DNA of 64,000 nt, from the NCBI RefSeq assembly GCF_003628445.1, contig NZ_RBZO01000014.1, positions 1-64,000 of the forward strand. Direction: 5' to 3'. Below the pieces are notes generated by a model. That model had not been told where the DNA came from and did no database searches. It saw nothing but the letters and a program-made list of their open reading frames with translations. Shown piece after piece: positions 51,845 to 63,999 of this stretch (positions within the stretch are counted from its first letter, which is position 1; each line of letters begins with the position of its first letter). The position numbers were made by a program, and so were the translations under genes. The DNA is from Oceanobacillus bengalensis (GTDB lineage Bacteria > Bacillota > Bacilli > Bacillales > Amphibacillaceae).

Positions 51845-51965
51845 GTGTTCAAAAAAGGAGGGTAAAAAGAACCGTGAAGTTCGAGGCGGCGAAGCTCCCA
51901 CCAGCGGAAAGCAAACCAACGAAGAAACTCGATGTGTCATTTTTACCGGACTTTTTGACAACCTT
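51845..51965. repeat. Small palindromic dispersed element (MITE-like) between rho and glpX
   Basis: About 120 bp with imperfect inverted ends: GTTCAAAAAAGGAGGGTAAAA at the left (first 20 bases shown in part) and TTTTTACCGGACTTTTTGAC at the right. The interior (GTGAAGTTCGAGGCGGCGAA) is GC-richer. A plus-strand 86-codon frame over it looks accidental. The remaining gap 51598-52103 shows no other gene. Confidence 0.6.
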
Positions 51966-52103
51966 TTATAGTATTAGCCAAGTTTATCTCGCATTAAACA
52001 TTTACTATATTACGCTCTTAGGGCGCATTATTCAATACTATTTATCATTTAAATTGTTTGTCTTACCAAAATAGAAGGAGTCTGTAGTTTAATAGATTTA
52101 AAA

Positions 52104-52138
52104 TAGAAGGAAAAGAAAGTCTTCACTAGGAGACTTTC
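52104..52138 (-). terminator. Terminator of glpX
   Basis: GAAAGTCT pairs with AGACTTTC, extended by purine/pyrimidine tracts, then TTTTCCTTCTATTTT on the minus strand, 16 bp after the stop. Confidence 0.75.
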
Positions 52139-52153
52139 TTCCCTTTTTCCTCT

Positions 52154-53119
52154 TTATTTAAACACTAAATTAGGTTTTTTCTGTAGGCTATGCTCTCCAT
52201 CAATAAAGCGAACCGTTCCACTCTTCGCCCGCATAACAACCGTTTGAGTCGTAGCTCGATTGCCTTTAAATTGAACACCCTTTAAGAGCTCACCATCCGT
52301 TACACCTGTTGCTGCAAAGATAGCGTCATCGCCACTACAGAAATCATCCATATAAAAGACTTTCTCTAAATCTTTAATACCCATTTTATGGCATCTAGAG
52401 ATTTCCTCATCATTCGATGGTACGAGCTTTCCTTGGATTTCTCCACCTAAACATTTTAATGCGGCAGCAGCGATCACGCCTTCAGGTGCTCCACCACTAC
52501 CTAGTAGAATATCAACACCAGTATTATCAAATGCAGTATTGATAGCAGCAGCTACATCCCCATTCGGAATTAACTTTATTCTTGCACCCGCATCACGAAC
52601 ATCTTGAATTAACTTCGTATGACGCTCACGTTCCAAAATCGTTACAACAAGGTCTTCTACATCTTTATTTTTCGCCTTTGCAACTGCTTTCAAATTATCG
52701 ATGACTGGTGCGTTTATATCGACTTTACCAACTGCTGCTGGTCCAACAGCAATCTTATCCATATACATGTCTGGCGCATGTAATAATGTACCTTTATCAG
52801 CAATTGCAATAACCGCAAGTGCATTCCAAGTACCTTGAGCAACAATTTCTGTTCCTTCAAGTGGGTCTACAGCGACATCAACACCAGGTCCTTCCCCAGT
52901 ACCTAGCTTTTCACCAATGTAAAGCATTGGAGCCTCATCCATTTCTCCTTCACCAATTACAACGGTTCCTTGCATTGGTATCGTGTCGAATACAGTACGC
53001 ATTGCAGTTGTTGCTGCATCGTCCGCTTCATCTTTCACACCTCTGCCCATCCAACGTGCTGATGCTAATGCAGCAGCCTCCGTTACACGAACTAATTCCA
53101 TTGATAAACTTCTTTCCAT
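52154..53119 (-). CDS. glpX: Fructose-1,6-bisphosphatase class II
   Basis: A 321-residue gluconeogenic phosphatase of the GlpX family. Metal-binding and substrate motifs [18 protein letters not shown] (about 53-70), [13 protein letters not shown] (about 86-98) and [22 protein letters not shown]. It lies between murAB and rho as B. subtilis ywjI does. Confidence 0.95.
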   Translation of the reverse strand: MERSLSMELVRVTEAAALASARWMGRGVKDEADDAATTAMRTVFDTIPMQGTVVIGEGEMDEAPMLYIGEKLGTGEGPGVDVAVDPLEGTEIVAQGTWNALAVIAIADKGTLLHAPDMYMDKIAVGPAAVGKVDINAPVIDNLKAVAKAKNKDVEDLVVTILERERHTKLIQDVRDAGARIKLIPNGDVAAAINTAFDNTGVDILLGSGGAPEGVIAAAALKCLGGEIQGKLVPSNDEEISRCHKMGIKDLEKVFYMDDFCSGDDAIFAATGVTDGELLKGVQFKGNRATTQTVVMRAKSGTVRFIDGEHSLQKKPNLVFK

Positions 53120-53221
53120 ATTGGCTCTCTCCCTTTTTTTATAAAAATATCCTCATCCCAATTCAGATATTTTAGCCATGTTTAGATTGAAATAAAAATG
53201 GAATTCTTTCTATCCAATGTT

Positions 53222-54508
53222 TTAAGAGTTTTGAAATTGTTTAATTTCGTTAGGTGTCATCTCTTCTCGCCAAACATTTGCACCAAGATTTGTAAGCTTC
53301 TCTATAATATTCTCATAACCTCGGTCAATATGTTCTAAGCCCGTTATTTCAGTTACACCTTCCGCCATTAATCCAGCAACGATTAAAGCTGCACCTGCAC
53401 GGAGATCGGATGCTTTTACTTTCGCTCCTTGCAACTTAACTGGGCCTGAAACGATAATCGATCCACCTTCTACTTTAATCATAGCATTCATTCGTCTTAA
53501 TTCATCGATATGCTTTAAGCGAGCAGAGTAGATGGTATCTGTTATTACACCTGTACTATCTGCCTTTGTTAACAAAGAAGTAAATGGTTGTTGAAGGTCT
53601 GTTGGAAAACCTGGATAAACCAATGTTTTAATATCTACACTCTTTAGTGGACCTCTTGGCGCAATTAATAGTTGATCATCTTTCTCTTCTAATCTTACGC
53701 CCATTTCCCTAAGTTTGGCAAGGAGTGATTCAATATGACGTGTAATCACATTATCCAGTACTACTTCTTTACCCATCGCTGCAGCAGCAATTGCGTATGT
53801 ACCAGCTTCAATTCGATCAGGTATAATCGTATGCCTGCATCCATGTAAGCTCTCGACGCCTTCAATCCGAATTACATCTGTACCCACACCTTTGATTTTT
53901 GCACCCATATTTGTTAATAGGGTTGCAACATCAATAATTTCGGGTTCCTTCGCTGCATTCTCTATAATTGTCTTACCCTTCGCTCTTACAGCTGCAAGCA
54001 TAATATTAATCGTAGCTCCAACACTAACAACATCCAAATAGATTCTTGCACCCCTTAATTCTTTAGCTCGAAGGTAAATGGCACCTTGCTCATTCGTTAC
54101 TTCTGCACCGAGTGCTTCAAATCCTTTAATATGCTGATCAATCGGTCGCGGGCCCAAATAGCATCCACCTGGAAGACCAATCACTGCCTTTTTAAATTTC
54201 CCAAGCATTGCTCCCATAAAGTAATAAGAGGCACGCAGTTTTTTCACCTTGCCATTAGGAAGTGGCATGTCTACCATTTTTTCCGGATTTACTGTTATTG
54301 TACGGTCATTCCATTCTACCGTACCACCAATTTCTTCCAATAAATCACTTAATGTTTCTACATCTGATATATTCGGAAGACCTTCAATCGTTACTTGCGA
54401 ATCAGCTAAAATTGATGCTGGTAACAATGCAACAGCACTATTTTTAGCCCCACTAATTCTTACTTGGCCACTTAATTCATGACCACCTTCAATCAACATT
54501 TTCTCCAT
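53222..54508 (-). CDS. murAB: UDP-N-acetylglucosamine 1-carboxyvinyltransferase MurAB (MurZ)
   Basis: A 428-residue second MurA. The catalytic Cys is in [18 protein letters not shown], which with the fbaA-tal-murAB-glpX setting marks the MurZ type. Same reaction as MurAA at 23988; in B. subtilis MurAA is essential and MurAB is accessory. Confidence 0.96.
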   Translation of the reverse strand: MEKMLIEGGHELSGQVRISGAKNSAVALLPASILADSQVTIEGLPNISDVETLSDLLEEIGGTVEWNDRTITVNPEKMVDMPLPNGKVKKLRASYYFMGAMLGKFKKAVIGLPGGCYLGPRPIDQHIKGFEALGAEVTNEQGAIYLRAKELRGARIYLDVVSVGATINIMLAAVRAKGKTIIENAAKEPEIIDVATLLTNMGAKIKGVGTDVIRIEGVESLHGCRHTIIPDRIEAGTYAIAAAAMGKEVVLDNVITRHIESLLAKLREMGVRLEEKDDQLLIAPRGPLKSVDIKTLVYPGFPTDLQQPFTSLLTKADSTGVITDTIYSARLKHIDELRRMNAMIKVEGGSIIVSGPVKLQGAKVKASDLRAGAALIVAGLMAEGVTEITGLEHIDRGYENIIEKLTNLGANVWREEMTPNEIKQFQNS

Positions 54509-54734
54509 AATTTAAAACCCCACTTTTCGAGGGCTGTTCAAATACTATTATTTGAACACACACCATTTCAAAGATTGTATTATTTGATGGTGACAACCAA
54601 TTAATATGTATGACGTTTCTCTGATGTAATTTAATTGTCTACATCTCTTATTATAGCTTGTACGATAAAATAAATTTCATTCATAAAATGACTAAGTTGA
54701 AAATTTCAGACGAGTTCAAATTCCCTGACTAAGT

Positions 54735-55370
54735 CTATTTATTCCAGTCTGCTAAAAATTTCTCTATGCCTTGATCTGTTAGTGGATGTTTTACTAGTTG
54801 TTCTAGCACTTGATACGGAATGGTAGCAATATTCGCACCATTTTGCGCAGCATCGATGACATGCAACGGATGACGGATAGATGCAGCTATAATTTCTGTT
54901 TTGATATCATGGAGTGCAAAGATTTGCGAAATAGTAGATACTAGAGTCATCCCATCATGACCGATATCGTCAAGTCTACCTAAGAATGGAGAAACATATG
55001 TAGCACCAGCACGAGCAGCAAGGAGCGCTTGGTTCGCATTAAAAATAAGTGTTACATTTGTTTTAATGTTAAGGTCACTGAATGCTTTTACAGCTTTTAA
55101 ACCTTCTAGTGTCATTGGCACTTTAACCGTTATATTCGGTGCTATTGCCGCAAGTTCTTTTCCTTCTTTAATCATACCTGGAGCGTCTTCAGCAATAACT
55201 TCTGCACTAACAGAGCCGGATACCTCAGCAGTAATTTCCCTTAAACGATCATGAAAGGAAACTCCCTCTTTTGCTACTAAACTAGGATTTGTTGTTACCC
55301 CAGCTAGAATACCTAATTGATTTGCAGAGCGAATTTCTTCAATATTAGCTGTATCTATAAAAAATCTCAT
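54735..55370 (-). CDS. tal: Transaldolase / fructose-6-phosphate aldolase family protein
   Basis: A 211-residue TIM-barrel class I aldolase of the small (MipB/YwjH) type. The Schiff-base Lys is in [12 protein letters not shown] (about 80-91); [13 protein letters not shown] opens the barrel. Sequence alone does not separate transaldolase from fructose-6-phosphate aldolase; B. subtilis YwjH is a transaldolase. Located next to fbaA. Confidence 0.92.
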   Translation of the reverse strand: MRFFIDTANIEEIRSANQLGILAGVTTNPSLVAKEGVSFHDRLREITAEVSGSVSAEVIAEDAPGMIKEGKELAAIAPNITVKVPMTLEGLKAVKAFSDLNIKTNVTLIFNANQALLAARAGATYVSPFLGRLDDIGHDGMTLVSTISQIFALHDIKTEIIAASIRHPLHVIDAAQNGANIATIPYQVLEQLVKHPLTDQGIEKFLADWNK

Positions 55371-55414
55371 AACATTATTCCCCCTTGTTATTTATTTTCC
55401 AGTAGATAATTAGA

Positions 55415-55446
55415 GACGAATGGATATTATCTATCGTCCATTCGTC
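55415..55446 (-). terminator. Intercistronic hairpin after fbaA
   Basis: GACGAATGGA pairs perfectly with TCCATTCGTC around 12 nt, just downstream of the fbaA stop. No T tract; likely a processing or stability element between fbaA and tal. Confidence 0.6.
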
Positions 55447-55459
55447 ACCATTACTCTAT

Positions 55460-56314
55460 TTACGCTTTACCTGAAGAACCGAATTCACGCATTTTACCAA
55501 TAACTGTTTCTTTAATAGCCGCTGTACCAGGTCCTAAATATTTACGTGGATCGTAAACATCTGGCTTTTCTGCTAGCGTTTCGCGAACAGCTTTTGTTTG
55601 TGCAATTTGGTTTTCTGTGTTTACATTAATTTTAGCAGTACCTAGTGAAACTGCTTTTTGAATATCTTTTGTTGGAATTCCAGTACCACCATGCAATACA
55701 AGTGGAACGCCTACAAGATTAAGGATTTCTTCCATTTCTTTGAAGCCTAGGTTTGGTTCACCTTGATATGGACCATGTACAGAACCCAATGCTGGTGCTA
55801 AACAATCAACTCCAGCTTCTGTAACTAGACGTTTACATTCATTTGGATCTGCATAGTTAATGCCACCAATTACGCCGTCTTCTTCTCCACCAACTGTACC
55901 CACTTCTGCTTCGACAGAAACACCGTGAATATGTGCTAACTCAACAACTTTACTTGTTAAAGCAATGTTTTCTTCGATTGGTGAATGTGAAGCATCAATC
56001 ATAACAGAAGTAAATCCTGCATGAATTGCTTGTGAACATTTTTCAAAACTTGAACCATGGTCTAAATGGATAGCAACAGGTACGGTTGTTCCATAAGATT
56101 CCATTAGAGATTTTACCATCGCAACAACGACATTAAAGCCTCCCATATATTTACCGGCACCTTCAGAAACTCCTAAAATGACTGGTGATTTCTCTTCTTC
56201 AGCCGCTTGTAAAATAGCTTGGATATATTCCAAGTTATTTATGTTAAACTGCCCGACAGCATAACCATTTTCTTTACCTTTTTCTAACATTTCTTTCATT
56301 GAAACTAATGGCAT
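55460..56314 (-). CDS. fbaA: Fructose-bisphosphate aldolase class II
   Basis: A 284-residue zinc-dependent glycolytic aldolase. Zinc ligands lie in HLDHGSSFE (about 81-89) and HGGTGIP; phosphate-binding residues follow [12 protein letters not shown] at 56314 follows AGAGGAGG and gives the usual MPLVSM start; the frame to 56344 reads through the ribosome binding site. Confidence 0.97.
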   Translation of the reverse strand: MPLVSMKEMLEKGKENGYAVGQFNINNLEYIQAILQAAEEEKSPVILGVSEGAGKYMGGFNVVVAMVKSLMESYGTTVPVAIHLDHGSSFEKCSQAIHAGFTSVMIDASHSPIEENIALTSKVVELAHIHGVSVEAEVGTVGGEEDGVIGGINYADPNECKRLVTEAGVDCLAPALGSVHGPYQGEPNLGFKEMEEILNLVGVPLVLHGGTGIPTKDIQKAVSLGTAKINVNTENQIAQTKAVRETLAEKPDVYDPRKYLGPGTAAIKETVIGKMREFGSSGKA

Positions 56315-56438
56315 ACGTAATCCTCCTCTGGTGATTTCTTTCACATTTGCTGGAAAGTACTATTGTTTACATCCTAAGTTTACCAACTAGTCCAAGCTCA
56401 CGCAACATTTTGGAATTAGGCTAAATTTTCAAGAAAGT

Positions 56439-56798
56439 TTAGGGTAAAATAGCCTTAATTTGTTTGCAAAGCACTTTTACATCAAACGGTTTACCGATTA
56501 CAGCTTTTACAAAGGTGTATTCTTCTTTGACACCAATTATATTTTCTGCTAATCCGCTCATAATTATAGCAGGTACTTGTGTTTTTTCCACTTCCAACTG
56601 CTGTAAAACTTTTGCCCCATCAATAATTGGAAGTTTATAATCCAGGATAATTAAATCATAGCTTTTAATATGTATTTGATCCAATGCCTCTTTGCCATTT
56701 GTTGCTGTATGAACCTGATAACCTTCATTCTCCAGTATGTCTGTTAATAATAGCCTTATTCCAAGTTGGTCATCAACAACTAATATCCCTTTTCCCAA
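56439..56798 (-). CDS. spo0F: Sporulation phosphorelay response regulator Spo0F (divergent)
   Basis: A 119-residue single-domain receiver that passes phosphate from sporulation kinases to Spo0B. Acid pocket VVDDQ, phosphorylated Asp in IILDYKLP (about 53) and Lys in GKPFD (about 104) are in place. The segment after beta-4 reads IIMSGLAEN rather than IIMTAYGE of B. subtilis, so the Thr is Ser and the partner-binding loop differs. A near-perfect SigH promoter and the pyrG-spo0F-fbaA order support the identity. Confidence 0.9.
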   Translation of the reverse strand: MGKGILVVDDQLGIRLLLTDILENEGYQVHTATNGKEALDQIHIKSYDLIILDYKLPIIDGAKVLQQLEVEKTQVPAIIMSGLAENIIGVKEEYTFVKAVIGKPFDVKVLCKQIKAILP

Positions 56799-56845
56799 TA
56801 CAACTTGCCTCCCCTAATAAATTTCCCCTTATTCCCCTCTATTAA

Positions 56846-56875
56846 TTATTCGATAGGGCTATATTATTTTCCTGC
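56846..56875 (-). promoter_or_regulatory. SigH promoter of spo0F
   Basis: GCAGGAAAA (56875-56867), 12-nt spacer and ATCGAATAA (56854-56846) match the SigH consensus RNAGGAWWW-N11/12-RNNGAAT at every defined position. spo0F is SigH-driven in B. subtilis. Confidence 0.8.
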
Positions 56876-56914
56876 ATTTTCCATAAAATATATATGGGAA
56901 TATTTTACATTGAA

Positions 56915-56944
56915 AAACCTCGAACACATGTGTGTCCGAGGTTT
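56915..56944 (-). terminator. Terminator of pyrG
   Basis: AAACCTCGGACACA pairs with TGTGTTCGAGGTTT (one mismatch) with a 2-nt apex and TT after it, 13 bp after the pyrG stop. Confidence 0.8.
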
Positions 56945-56957
56945 ACTAACCATCTAT

Positions 56958-58601
<1,644 letters not shown>

Positions 58602-58649
58602 TTATTTTGTACTAAATATAAGAATAAAAACACGATGAATAATACCTTT

Positions 58650-58704
58650 AAAAAGAAAGAAATCTGCATTAGCCGAGCACCAAAAAACTCGGATGTACAG
58701 ATTA
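58650..58704 (-). terminator. Second leader hairpin upstream of pyrG
   Basis: AATCTG/CAGATT and CCGAG/CTCGG arms form a two-part stem followed by TCTTTCTTTTT on the minus strand, 80 bp before the pyrG start. It would be a second terminator within the pyrG leader. Confidence 0.65.
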
Positions 58705-58713
58705 TTTCTATTT

Positions 58714-58757
58714 TAAAAATAAAAAGCGTCTCCCCAAAAATCATCCGGGGAAACGCT
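58714..58757 (-). promoter_or_regulatory. pyrG CTP-responsive attenuator hairpin
   Basis: AGCGTTTCCCC pairs with GGGGAGACGCT around 11 nt, followed by TTTTTATTTTT. It starts about 22 nt into the transcript predicted to begin GGGCTC. The 5' arm holds TTTCCCC, able to pair with extra G residues added at the transcript start when CTP is scarce. That is the B. subtilis pyrG mechanism. It also terminates rpoE. Confidence 0.75.
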
Positions 58758-58773
58758 ATGAATTTAATTTATA

Positions 58774-58815
58774 GAGCCCAAGTAAAATAATACTTATTGT
58801 ACTCCAAAAAGTCAA
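58774..58815 (-). promoter_or_regulatory. pyrG promoter with GGGC start
   Basis: TTGACT (58815-58810), 17-nt spacer and TATTAT (58792-58787), then TTTACTT and GGGCTC starting at 58779. The GGGC initiation sequence is what B. subtilis RNA polymerase slips on when CTP is low. The promoter begins 10 bp after the rpoE stop codon. Confidence 0.8.
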
Positions 58816-58824
58816 CTACCCTTT

Positions 58825-59421
58825 TTAATTCTTTTCTTCTTCATTATCGATGTCATCATCTTCATCAAGGTCACCTTTGAATTCTTCTTCAAGGTCCTCG
58901 TCTATTTCTTCATCAAGTTCATCATCATCTTCATCAAGGTCCTTATCTAACTCATCATCAAAGTCTTCAAGGTCATCATCTTTATCGTCAAAAACATCAT
59001 CAAAGTCATCATCATCGTCAATGTCTTCAATATCATCGTCGATTAATGAATCATCATCAAGTCCTTCATCTTCTTCAATATCCTCATGTTCTTCCTCAAC
59101 AACACGTTTTTTCTTTGTTGGTTTTTTCTTCTTTTTCTTCGTAGTGTGTACTTCTTCTTCTGCCTGTTCCACAGGATACCAGCGTTTTAATCCCCATGTA
59201 TTGGAACCAAGTGTTGTAAAGCGTCCATCTACGTTCAAATCTGTATAGAATTGAGCAATATAGTCTTCCTTTTCAGCTTCAGAATATCCTTTTAAATCCG
59301 CAATTCTGTTAAAAAGTTCATTAAAGCCTATTACTTTCTTTTCATCAAATAAAATTTCACTTGCCAACTCAATCATTGACATATTCTCAATTTGCTCTTT
59401 TGTGTAGTCTTTTAAGCTCAC
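58825..59421 (-). CDS. rpoE: RNA polymerase delta subunit
   Basis: A 198-residue subunit raising promoter selectivity and recycling of RNA polymerase. N-terminal HARE-HTH domain (about 8-75; AQFYTDLNVDGRFTTLGSNTWGLKRWYP region), a Lys-rich hinge (TTKKKKKKPTKKKR) and a long Asp/Glu tail to the end. The GTG at 59421, 8 nt after GGGAG, is preferred over the frame start at 59457. The tail is longer than B. subtilis's. Confidence 0.95.
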   Translation of the reverse strand: MSLKDYTKEQIENMSMIELASEILFDEKKVIGFNELFNRIADLKGYSEAEKEDYIAQFYTDLNVDGRFTTLGSNTWGLKRWYPVEQAEEEVHTTKKKKKKPTKKKRVVEEEHEDIEEDEGLDDDSLIDDDIEDIDDDDDFDDVFDDKDDDLEDFDDELDKDLDEDDDELDEEIDEDLEEEFKGDLDEDDDIDNEEEKN

Positions 59422-59747
59422 GGTATGCACTCCCTTTACTTTGTATATTGATAGCATTTTTTGCCTATTAGATTAGCGAAATCATTCATATCTTATTTTA
59501 CTTATTTTACTATAACACTTTTTGCTTTGTTTTAAAGTGAAACTTCCTTGTGTATTGTTTACTGACCGTTAGTGGCTTTATAGGCGTTCACTTAAAAGTG
59601 TTATGTTTTTAGTTGTTCTAGGTTTTTCGGATACAGTATGATTCAGAACATAATTACCATTATAAACAATTCTATTATGATTATGCCACATTTAAATGCA
59701 AATTAAAGTAAAAGTAAGTGGATCCGCATGTTAAGCATCCGCCTGCG

Positions 59748-59950
59748 TTTTCTTTTCTATGGCAGTCCGTACGTCTCTGAACAGCCCGTTCAGCCTTTCT
59801 TTGTCTAGCTTCACGGGCTAGAGACTAGCGAGACTTCCCTCACCTCCGTACGATAAGTCAACATCGTCTCTCTCCGTTCGACGTGTTTCCTTTATCTCCT
59901 TCGGCTCAGTCCAGTCCGTACGTCTCTGAACAGCCCGTTCAGCCTTTCTT
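59748..59950. repeat. Dispersed repeat copy abutting the icmF stop codon
   Basis: One full and one partial unit of the element seen in the atp operon: CAGTCCGTACGTCTCTGAAC, CAGCCCGTTCAGCCTTTCTT, GTCTAGCTTCACGGGCTAG, TTCCCTCACCTCCGTACG, then again GCTCAGTCCAGTCCGTACG and GTTCAGCCTTTCTT, which ends 1-2 bp before the icmF stop. The 59458-59747 stretch before it shows no gene. Confidence 0.85.
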
Positions 59951-59951
59951 A

Positions 59952-62900
59952 TCACATATTCCTTCTGTATTGGCCGCCTACTTGGTAGAGGCTTTGGGTG
60001 ATTTGGCCGAGGCTTGCTACTTTAACGGTTTCCATGAGTTCTTCAAATACATTCCCGTTTGTTGCCGCGACTTTCTTTAGTCGTCTTAATGCTTCTTCGG
60101 TTTGCTCCTTCTTGTTTTCCTGAAATTTTTGTAGCTCTTTAATTTGATGTTCTTTTTCTTCTTTGGTCGCACGTGCTAGTTCCATCGAATCAATTTGGTC
60201 TTCTGATGGTGGGTTTGGATTGATATAGGTGTTTACACCAACAATCGGAAGCTCACCAGAGTGTTTTTTACCTTCATAATAAAGCGACTCTTCTTGAATT
60301 TTCCCCCGTTGGTATTGACGTTCCATTGCCCCAAGAACACCACCACGATCATTCATTTTTTCAAACTCTTGCAGGACGGCTTCCTCGACTAAGTCAGTCA
60401 ATTCCTCCACGATGAATGAACCTTGCAGTGGATTTTCATTTTTTGTTAAACCGAACTCTTTGTTGATAATCATTTGAATAGCCATTGCACGCCTTACAGA
60501 TTCCTCTGTTGGTGTTGTGATCGCTTCATCATATGCATTGGTATGCAAGGAATTTGTATTATCCTGTATTGCCAGGAGTGCCTGTAATGTCGTGCGAATA
60601 TCATTAAAATCGATTTCCTGTGCATGTAATGAACGACCAGATGTTTGAATATGGTATTTTAATTTTTGACTACGTTCGTTTGCACCATATTTATCACGCA
60701 TGACAATTGCCCAAATTCTTCGTGCCACGCGTCCGATTACGGTATATTCTGGATCTAACCCATTTGAGAAAAAGAAAGAGAGATTTGGAGCAAATGCATT
60801 GATATCCATGCCTCTACTCAAATAATATTCAACATACGTAAAGCCATTTGCTAGGGTAAATGCAAGTTGAGTGATTGGGTTTGCACCAGCTTCCGCAATG
60901 TGATATCCAGAGATGGAAACCGAATAGTAATTCCGAACATTTTTATCGATAAAATACTGCTGGATGTCCCCCATCATACGTAAAGCAAATTCTGTTGAGA
61001 AGATACATGTATTTTGCCCTTGGTCCTCTTTTAAAATATCCGCCTGAACCGTACCGCGTACAACTGATAATGTATCCGCTTTAATTTTCTCGTATTCTTG
61101 CTTGTTTGGTTCACGGCCTTGTTCCTCTGCAAATTTATCTACTTGTTGGTCAATCGCTGTATTAAAGAACATCGCCAATATAATTGGTGCTGGACCGTTA
61201 ATTGTCATGGAAACGGATGTTAGGGCATTTGTCAGGTCAAAGCCTGCATATAGTTTTTTCATATCTTCAAGTGTACAAACATTCACACCGCTTTCACCAA
61301 TTTTCCCATAAATATCGGGTCGATAGGCTGGATCTTCACCATATAGGGTAACAGAGTCAAACGCGGTCGAAAGTCTCTTCGCGTCATCATTTCGAGATAG
61401 ATAATGAAATCTTCTATTCGTTCGTTCTGGTGTACCCTCACCTGCAAATTGACGGGTTGGGTCCTCACCCTTCCTTTTAAATGGAAAAACACCTGCTGTA
61501 AATGGAAATGCTCCAGGAACATTTTCTTTACACAGCCACAGCAAACGCTCCCCCCAATCATAATATTTCGGAAAAGCAACTTTTGGAATCTTTAGCCCTG
61601 ATAGCGACTCTGTTATGAGGTCTACCTGAATTTCCTTATCGCGAACTTTATAGGAAAGTGAATCCTTACTATATTGCTCTTTGGTTTCATCCCAGGCATC
61701 TAATTGTTTTTTCGATATCGGATGTAATTGTTCCTTATACTGATTCGCAATTCGTTCTAATCCCTCAACTAATTCTGTGTTTCCATCAATAGAAACCGCA
61801 GTCATTGCACCGTCCATTTGATACAGCTTACGAGCAATATTACTTTGCTTCTCCGCTTCTTCATGATAACTTCTGATATGGCTAGAAATTTCGCGTAAAT
61901 AATGACGGCGCTCATTTGGAATGATCATGTTTTGCTTTTCAGCAATAATATGACGGTCGAATTCTACGGATGCTCCCCATGTATAACGGTCATTTAATGT
62001 ATCAATTAAAGAAGCAAATAATGCATTTGTCCCTGCATCATTAAATTGACTTGCAATCGTTCCAAAGATAGGGAATTTATTCTTATCTTGTTTGAAAAGC
62101 ATTCGGCTTCGTTCATACTGCTTCCGAACTTGATTTAACGCATCTTCTGAACCTTTTTGTTCAAATTTATTGATTACGATAAAATCTGCATAGTCAATCA
62201 TATCGATTTTTTCAAGTTGCGTTGGTGCACCGAATTCTGCTGTCATGACATACATGGAAAGATCAGTCACTTCTGTTATCGCTGCATCCCCCTGCCCAAT
62301 ACCACTCGTTTCAACAATAATTAAATCGTATCCTGATGCACGAACAACATCTATAACATCCTGAATTGCCTTTGATAGTTCACTTCTCGAATCACGAGTT
62401 GCTAGAGAACGCATGTAGACACGATCTGTAAATATCGCATTCATCCGTATCCTATCTCCAAGAAGCGCCCCACCTGTCTTTCTTTTCGTTGGATCAATCG
62501 AAATAACAGCAACTTTTTTATTATCCACATCATTCATGAAACGGCGAATCAATTCATCGGTTAATGAACTTTTCCCTGCACCACCTGTTCCTGTTATCCC
62601 TAGAACAGGTATGCTCCCATCAGATTTCTCTTTTAACATGGTTAAAACCCTTTGTTTATCTTCTGCGGTAACTTCATTGCTTTCCACATATGTTATGAAC
62701 TTTGCTATCGCATGACGGTCACCTTGCAATAATTTCTCAAAATCCTGATCGATATCAATTGGTGGAATGAAATCGCACATCCCAAGAATTTGGTTAACCA
62801 TCCCTTGAAGCCCGTATTTCCTACCATCTTCCGGAGAAAAAATCCATGACACCCCGTAAGCATGAAGTTCCTTAATCTCACGAGGAATAATGACTCCTCC

Positions 62901-63206
62901 ACCGCCACCAAATACTTTAATATGACCAGCACCCAGCTCCTCGAGTAAATCAATCACATATTTGAAATATTCCACATGTCCTCCCTGGTAAGAAGAAATC
63001 GCAATCCCTTGAACATCCTCTTGAATGGCTGCATGAACTACTTCTTCCACCGAACGATTATGACCTAAATGGATCACTTCAGCTCCGCTCGATTGCATAA
63101 TTCTTCTCATAATATTGATTGACGCATCGTGACCATCAAATAGACTTGAAGCCGTAACAAAACGGACTGGATTTTTCGGACGATACACTTCTACCTGTTG
63201 CATCAT
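59952..63206 (-). CDS. icmF: Fused isobutyryl-CoA mutase IcmF
   Basis: A 1084-residue B12-dependent mutase interconverting isobutyryl-CoA and n-butyryl-CoA, with its chaperone fused in. Order: B12-binding domain (1-140; cobalt-ligand His in [14 protein letters not shown]), MeaI/ArgK-type GTPase (about 190-420; P-loop [17 protein letters not shown], about 203) and the acyl-CoA mutase barrel (about 540-1084; [25 protein letters not shown] is in it, by position). Probably serves branched-chain amino acid or fatty acid breakdown. Ribosome binding site AAAGGGGGAG. A TetR regulator gene lies 11 bp upstream. Confidence 0.96.
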   Translation of the reverse strand: MMQQVEVYRPKNPVRFVTASSLFDGHDASINIMRRIMQSSGAEVIHLGHNRSVEEVVHAAIQEDVQGIAISSYQGGHVEYFKYVIDLLEELGAGHIKVFGGGGGVIIPREIKELHAYGVSWIFSPEDGRKYGLQGMVNQILGMCDFIPPIDIDQDFEKLLQGDRHAIAKFITYVESNEVTAEDKQRVLTMLKEKSDGSIPVLGITGTGGAGKSSLTDELIRRFMNDVDNKKVAVISIDPTKRKTGGALLGDRIRMNAIFTDRVYMRSLATRDSRSELSKAIQDVIDVVRASGYDLIIVETSGIGQGDAAITEVTDLSMYVMTAEFGAPTQLEKIDMIDYADFIVINKFEQKGSEDALNQVRKQYERSRMLFKQDKNKFPIFGTIASQFNDAGTNALFASLIDTLNDRYTWGASVEFDRHIIAEKQNMIIPNERRHYLREISSHIRSYHEEAEKQSNIARKLYQMDGAMTAVSIDGNTELVEGLERIANQYKEQLHPISKKQLDAWDETKEQYSKDSLSYKVRDKEIQVDLITESLSGLKIPKVAFPKYYDWGERLLWLCKENVPGAFPFTAGVFPFKRKGEDPTRQFAGEGTPERTNRRFHYLSRNDDAKRLSTAFDSVTLYGEDPAYRPDIYGKIGESGVNVCTLEDMKKLYAGFDLTNALTSVSMTINGPAPIILAMFFNTAIDQQVDKFAEEQGREPNKQEYEKIKADTLSVVRGTVQADILKEDQGQNTCIFSTEFALRMMGDIQQYFIDKNVRNYYSVSISGYHIAEAGANPITQLAFTLANGFTYVEYYLSRGMDINAFAPNLSFFFSNGLDPEYTVIGRVARRIWAIVMRDKYGANERSQKLKYHIQTSGRSLHAQEIDFNDIRTTLQALLAIQDNTNSLHTNAYDEAITTPTEESVRRAMAIQMIINKEFGLTKNENPLQGSFIVEELTDLVEEAVLQEFEKMNDRGGVLGAMERQYQRGKIQEESLYYEGKKHSGELPIVGVNTYINPNPPSEDQIDSMELARATKEEKEHQIKELQKFQENKKEQTEEALRRLKKVAATNGNVFEELMETVKVASLGQITQSLYQVGGQYRRNM

Positions 63207-63217
63207 AATCTCCCCCT

Positions 63218-63838
63218 TTATTTTGTATGATCTTTTAAGGAATCTCTAAGAAATGATAGTTGTGAATCAATATACGCTTCAAGCGTGTACTGCCTCTGCA
63301 GAATCCATCTTCTAAATCCCCACATATGCCCCTGAACAAAAATATTATTTGCAATTAGTGATGCCCGCTCTTTAGGTAAACCTTCTGGTACACAAGTTAA
63401 AATAGCATGCTCAAGCATCAAAACCATCTCTTGCTCTTTATGAAGAACATACCTTCTTGTTTCTTTTTTTAGCGACTTCACTTCTTGGTATAAAATAAGA
63501 ATCTCTTCTTGCATTTCATCCATTAAATAGAAATAAGAGCGAACAATCGTAATCAGGTTTTCTAATGAAGGCTGTTCGAGGTTAAAGGCAGATTCAACTC
63601 TTTCTTGTACACGGTCATAAATCGCATCACATGTTAGGAATAGTACATCCTCTTTTGTTCGAATATATTCATATAAGGTGCCAATGCTAAATCCAGAGGC
63701 TTTCGCTATTTCTCTTGTCGTTGTACGGTGGAAACCCTTCTCCCTAAAAAGTGTTATCGCACCTTTTATCATTTGATCTCGGCGCTTTTTAACTAGCTCT
63801 TGATCCTTTATATTTGAAATAACCTTATCACTTGTCAT
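63218..63838 (-). CDS. TetR/AcrR family transcriptional regulator (FadR-like)
   Basis: A 206-residue repressor-type protein: N-terminal helix-turn-helix ([25 protein letters not shown], about 35-60 by position) and an all-helical ligand domain. It lies 11 bp before icmF and overlaps the upstream gene by 1 bp. In Bacillus, TetR-type FadR controls fatty-acid and branched-chain acyl-CoA breakdown, so an acyl-CoA ligand is plausible. ATG at 63838 follows AGGGAGG; the 63859 start would read through it. Confidence 0.9.
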   Translation of the reverse strand: MTSDKVISNIKDQELVKKRRDQMIKGAITLFREKGFHRTTTREIAKASGFSIGTLYEYIRTKEDVLFLTCDAIYDRVQERVESAFNLEQPSLENLITIVRSYFYLMDEMQEEILILYQEVKSLKKETRRYVLHKEQEMVLMLEHAILTCVPEGLPKERASLIANNIFVQGHMWGFRRWILQRQYTLEAYIDSQLSFLRDSLKDHTK

Positions 63839-63999
63839 CAGGTAAGAGCCTCCCTCCATTTCTTAAGCCAATCCATCGCATATTGATAAGGATCGTCACT
63901 CGGGTTTATCATTGGAAGGTCCTCATTTAACTCAACAAACTGTTTCACCTCCCGAAACAGTTCATCACGCATTAATTCTAATACTTCTAGTTCCAATTG
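63838..63999 (-). CDS. C-terminal fragment of an unidentified protein
   Basis: The last 53 codons of a gene entering from the right edge, ending YQYAMDWLKKWREALT. Its TGA stop overlaps the TetR gene's ATG (TGATG), so the two are translationally coupled and co-transcribed with icmF. A fatty-acid-breakdown gene would be expected here, but the fragment is too short to identify. Confidence 0.7.
   Translation of the reverse strand, partial: QLELEVLELMRDELFREVKQFVELNEDLPMINPSDDPYQYAMDWLKKWREALT

Noticed and set aside
51814-52074. 86-codon plus-strand frame between rho and glpX
   Set aside because: Covers the palindromic element, lacks a good ribosome binding site at its start and matches no family I know.
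58850-59248. Serine-rich 132-codon plus-strand frame
   Set aside because: It is the antisense of the acidic GAT/GAA-rich tail of rpoE.
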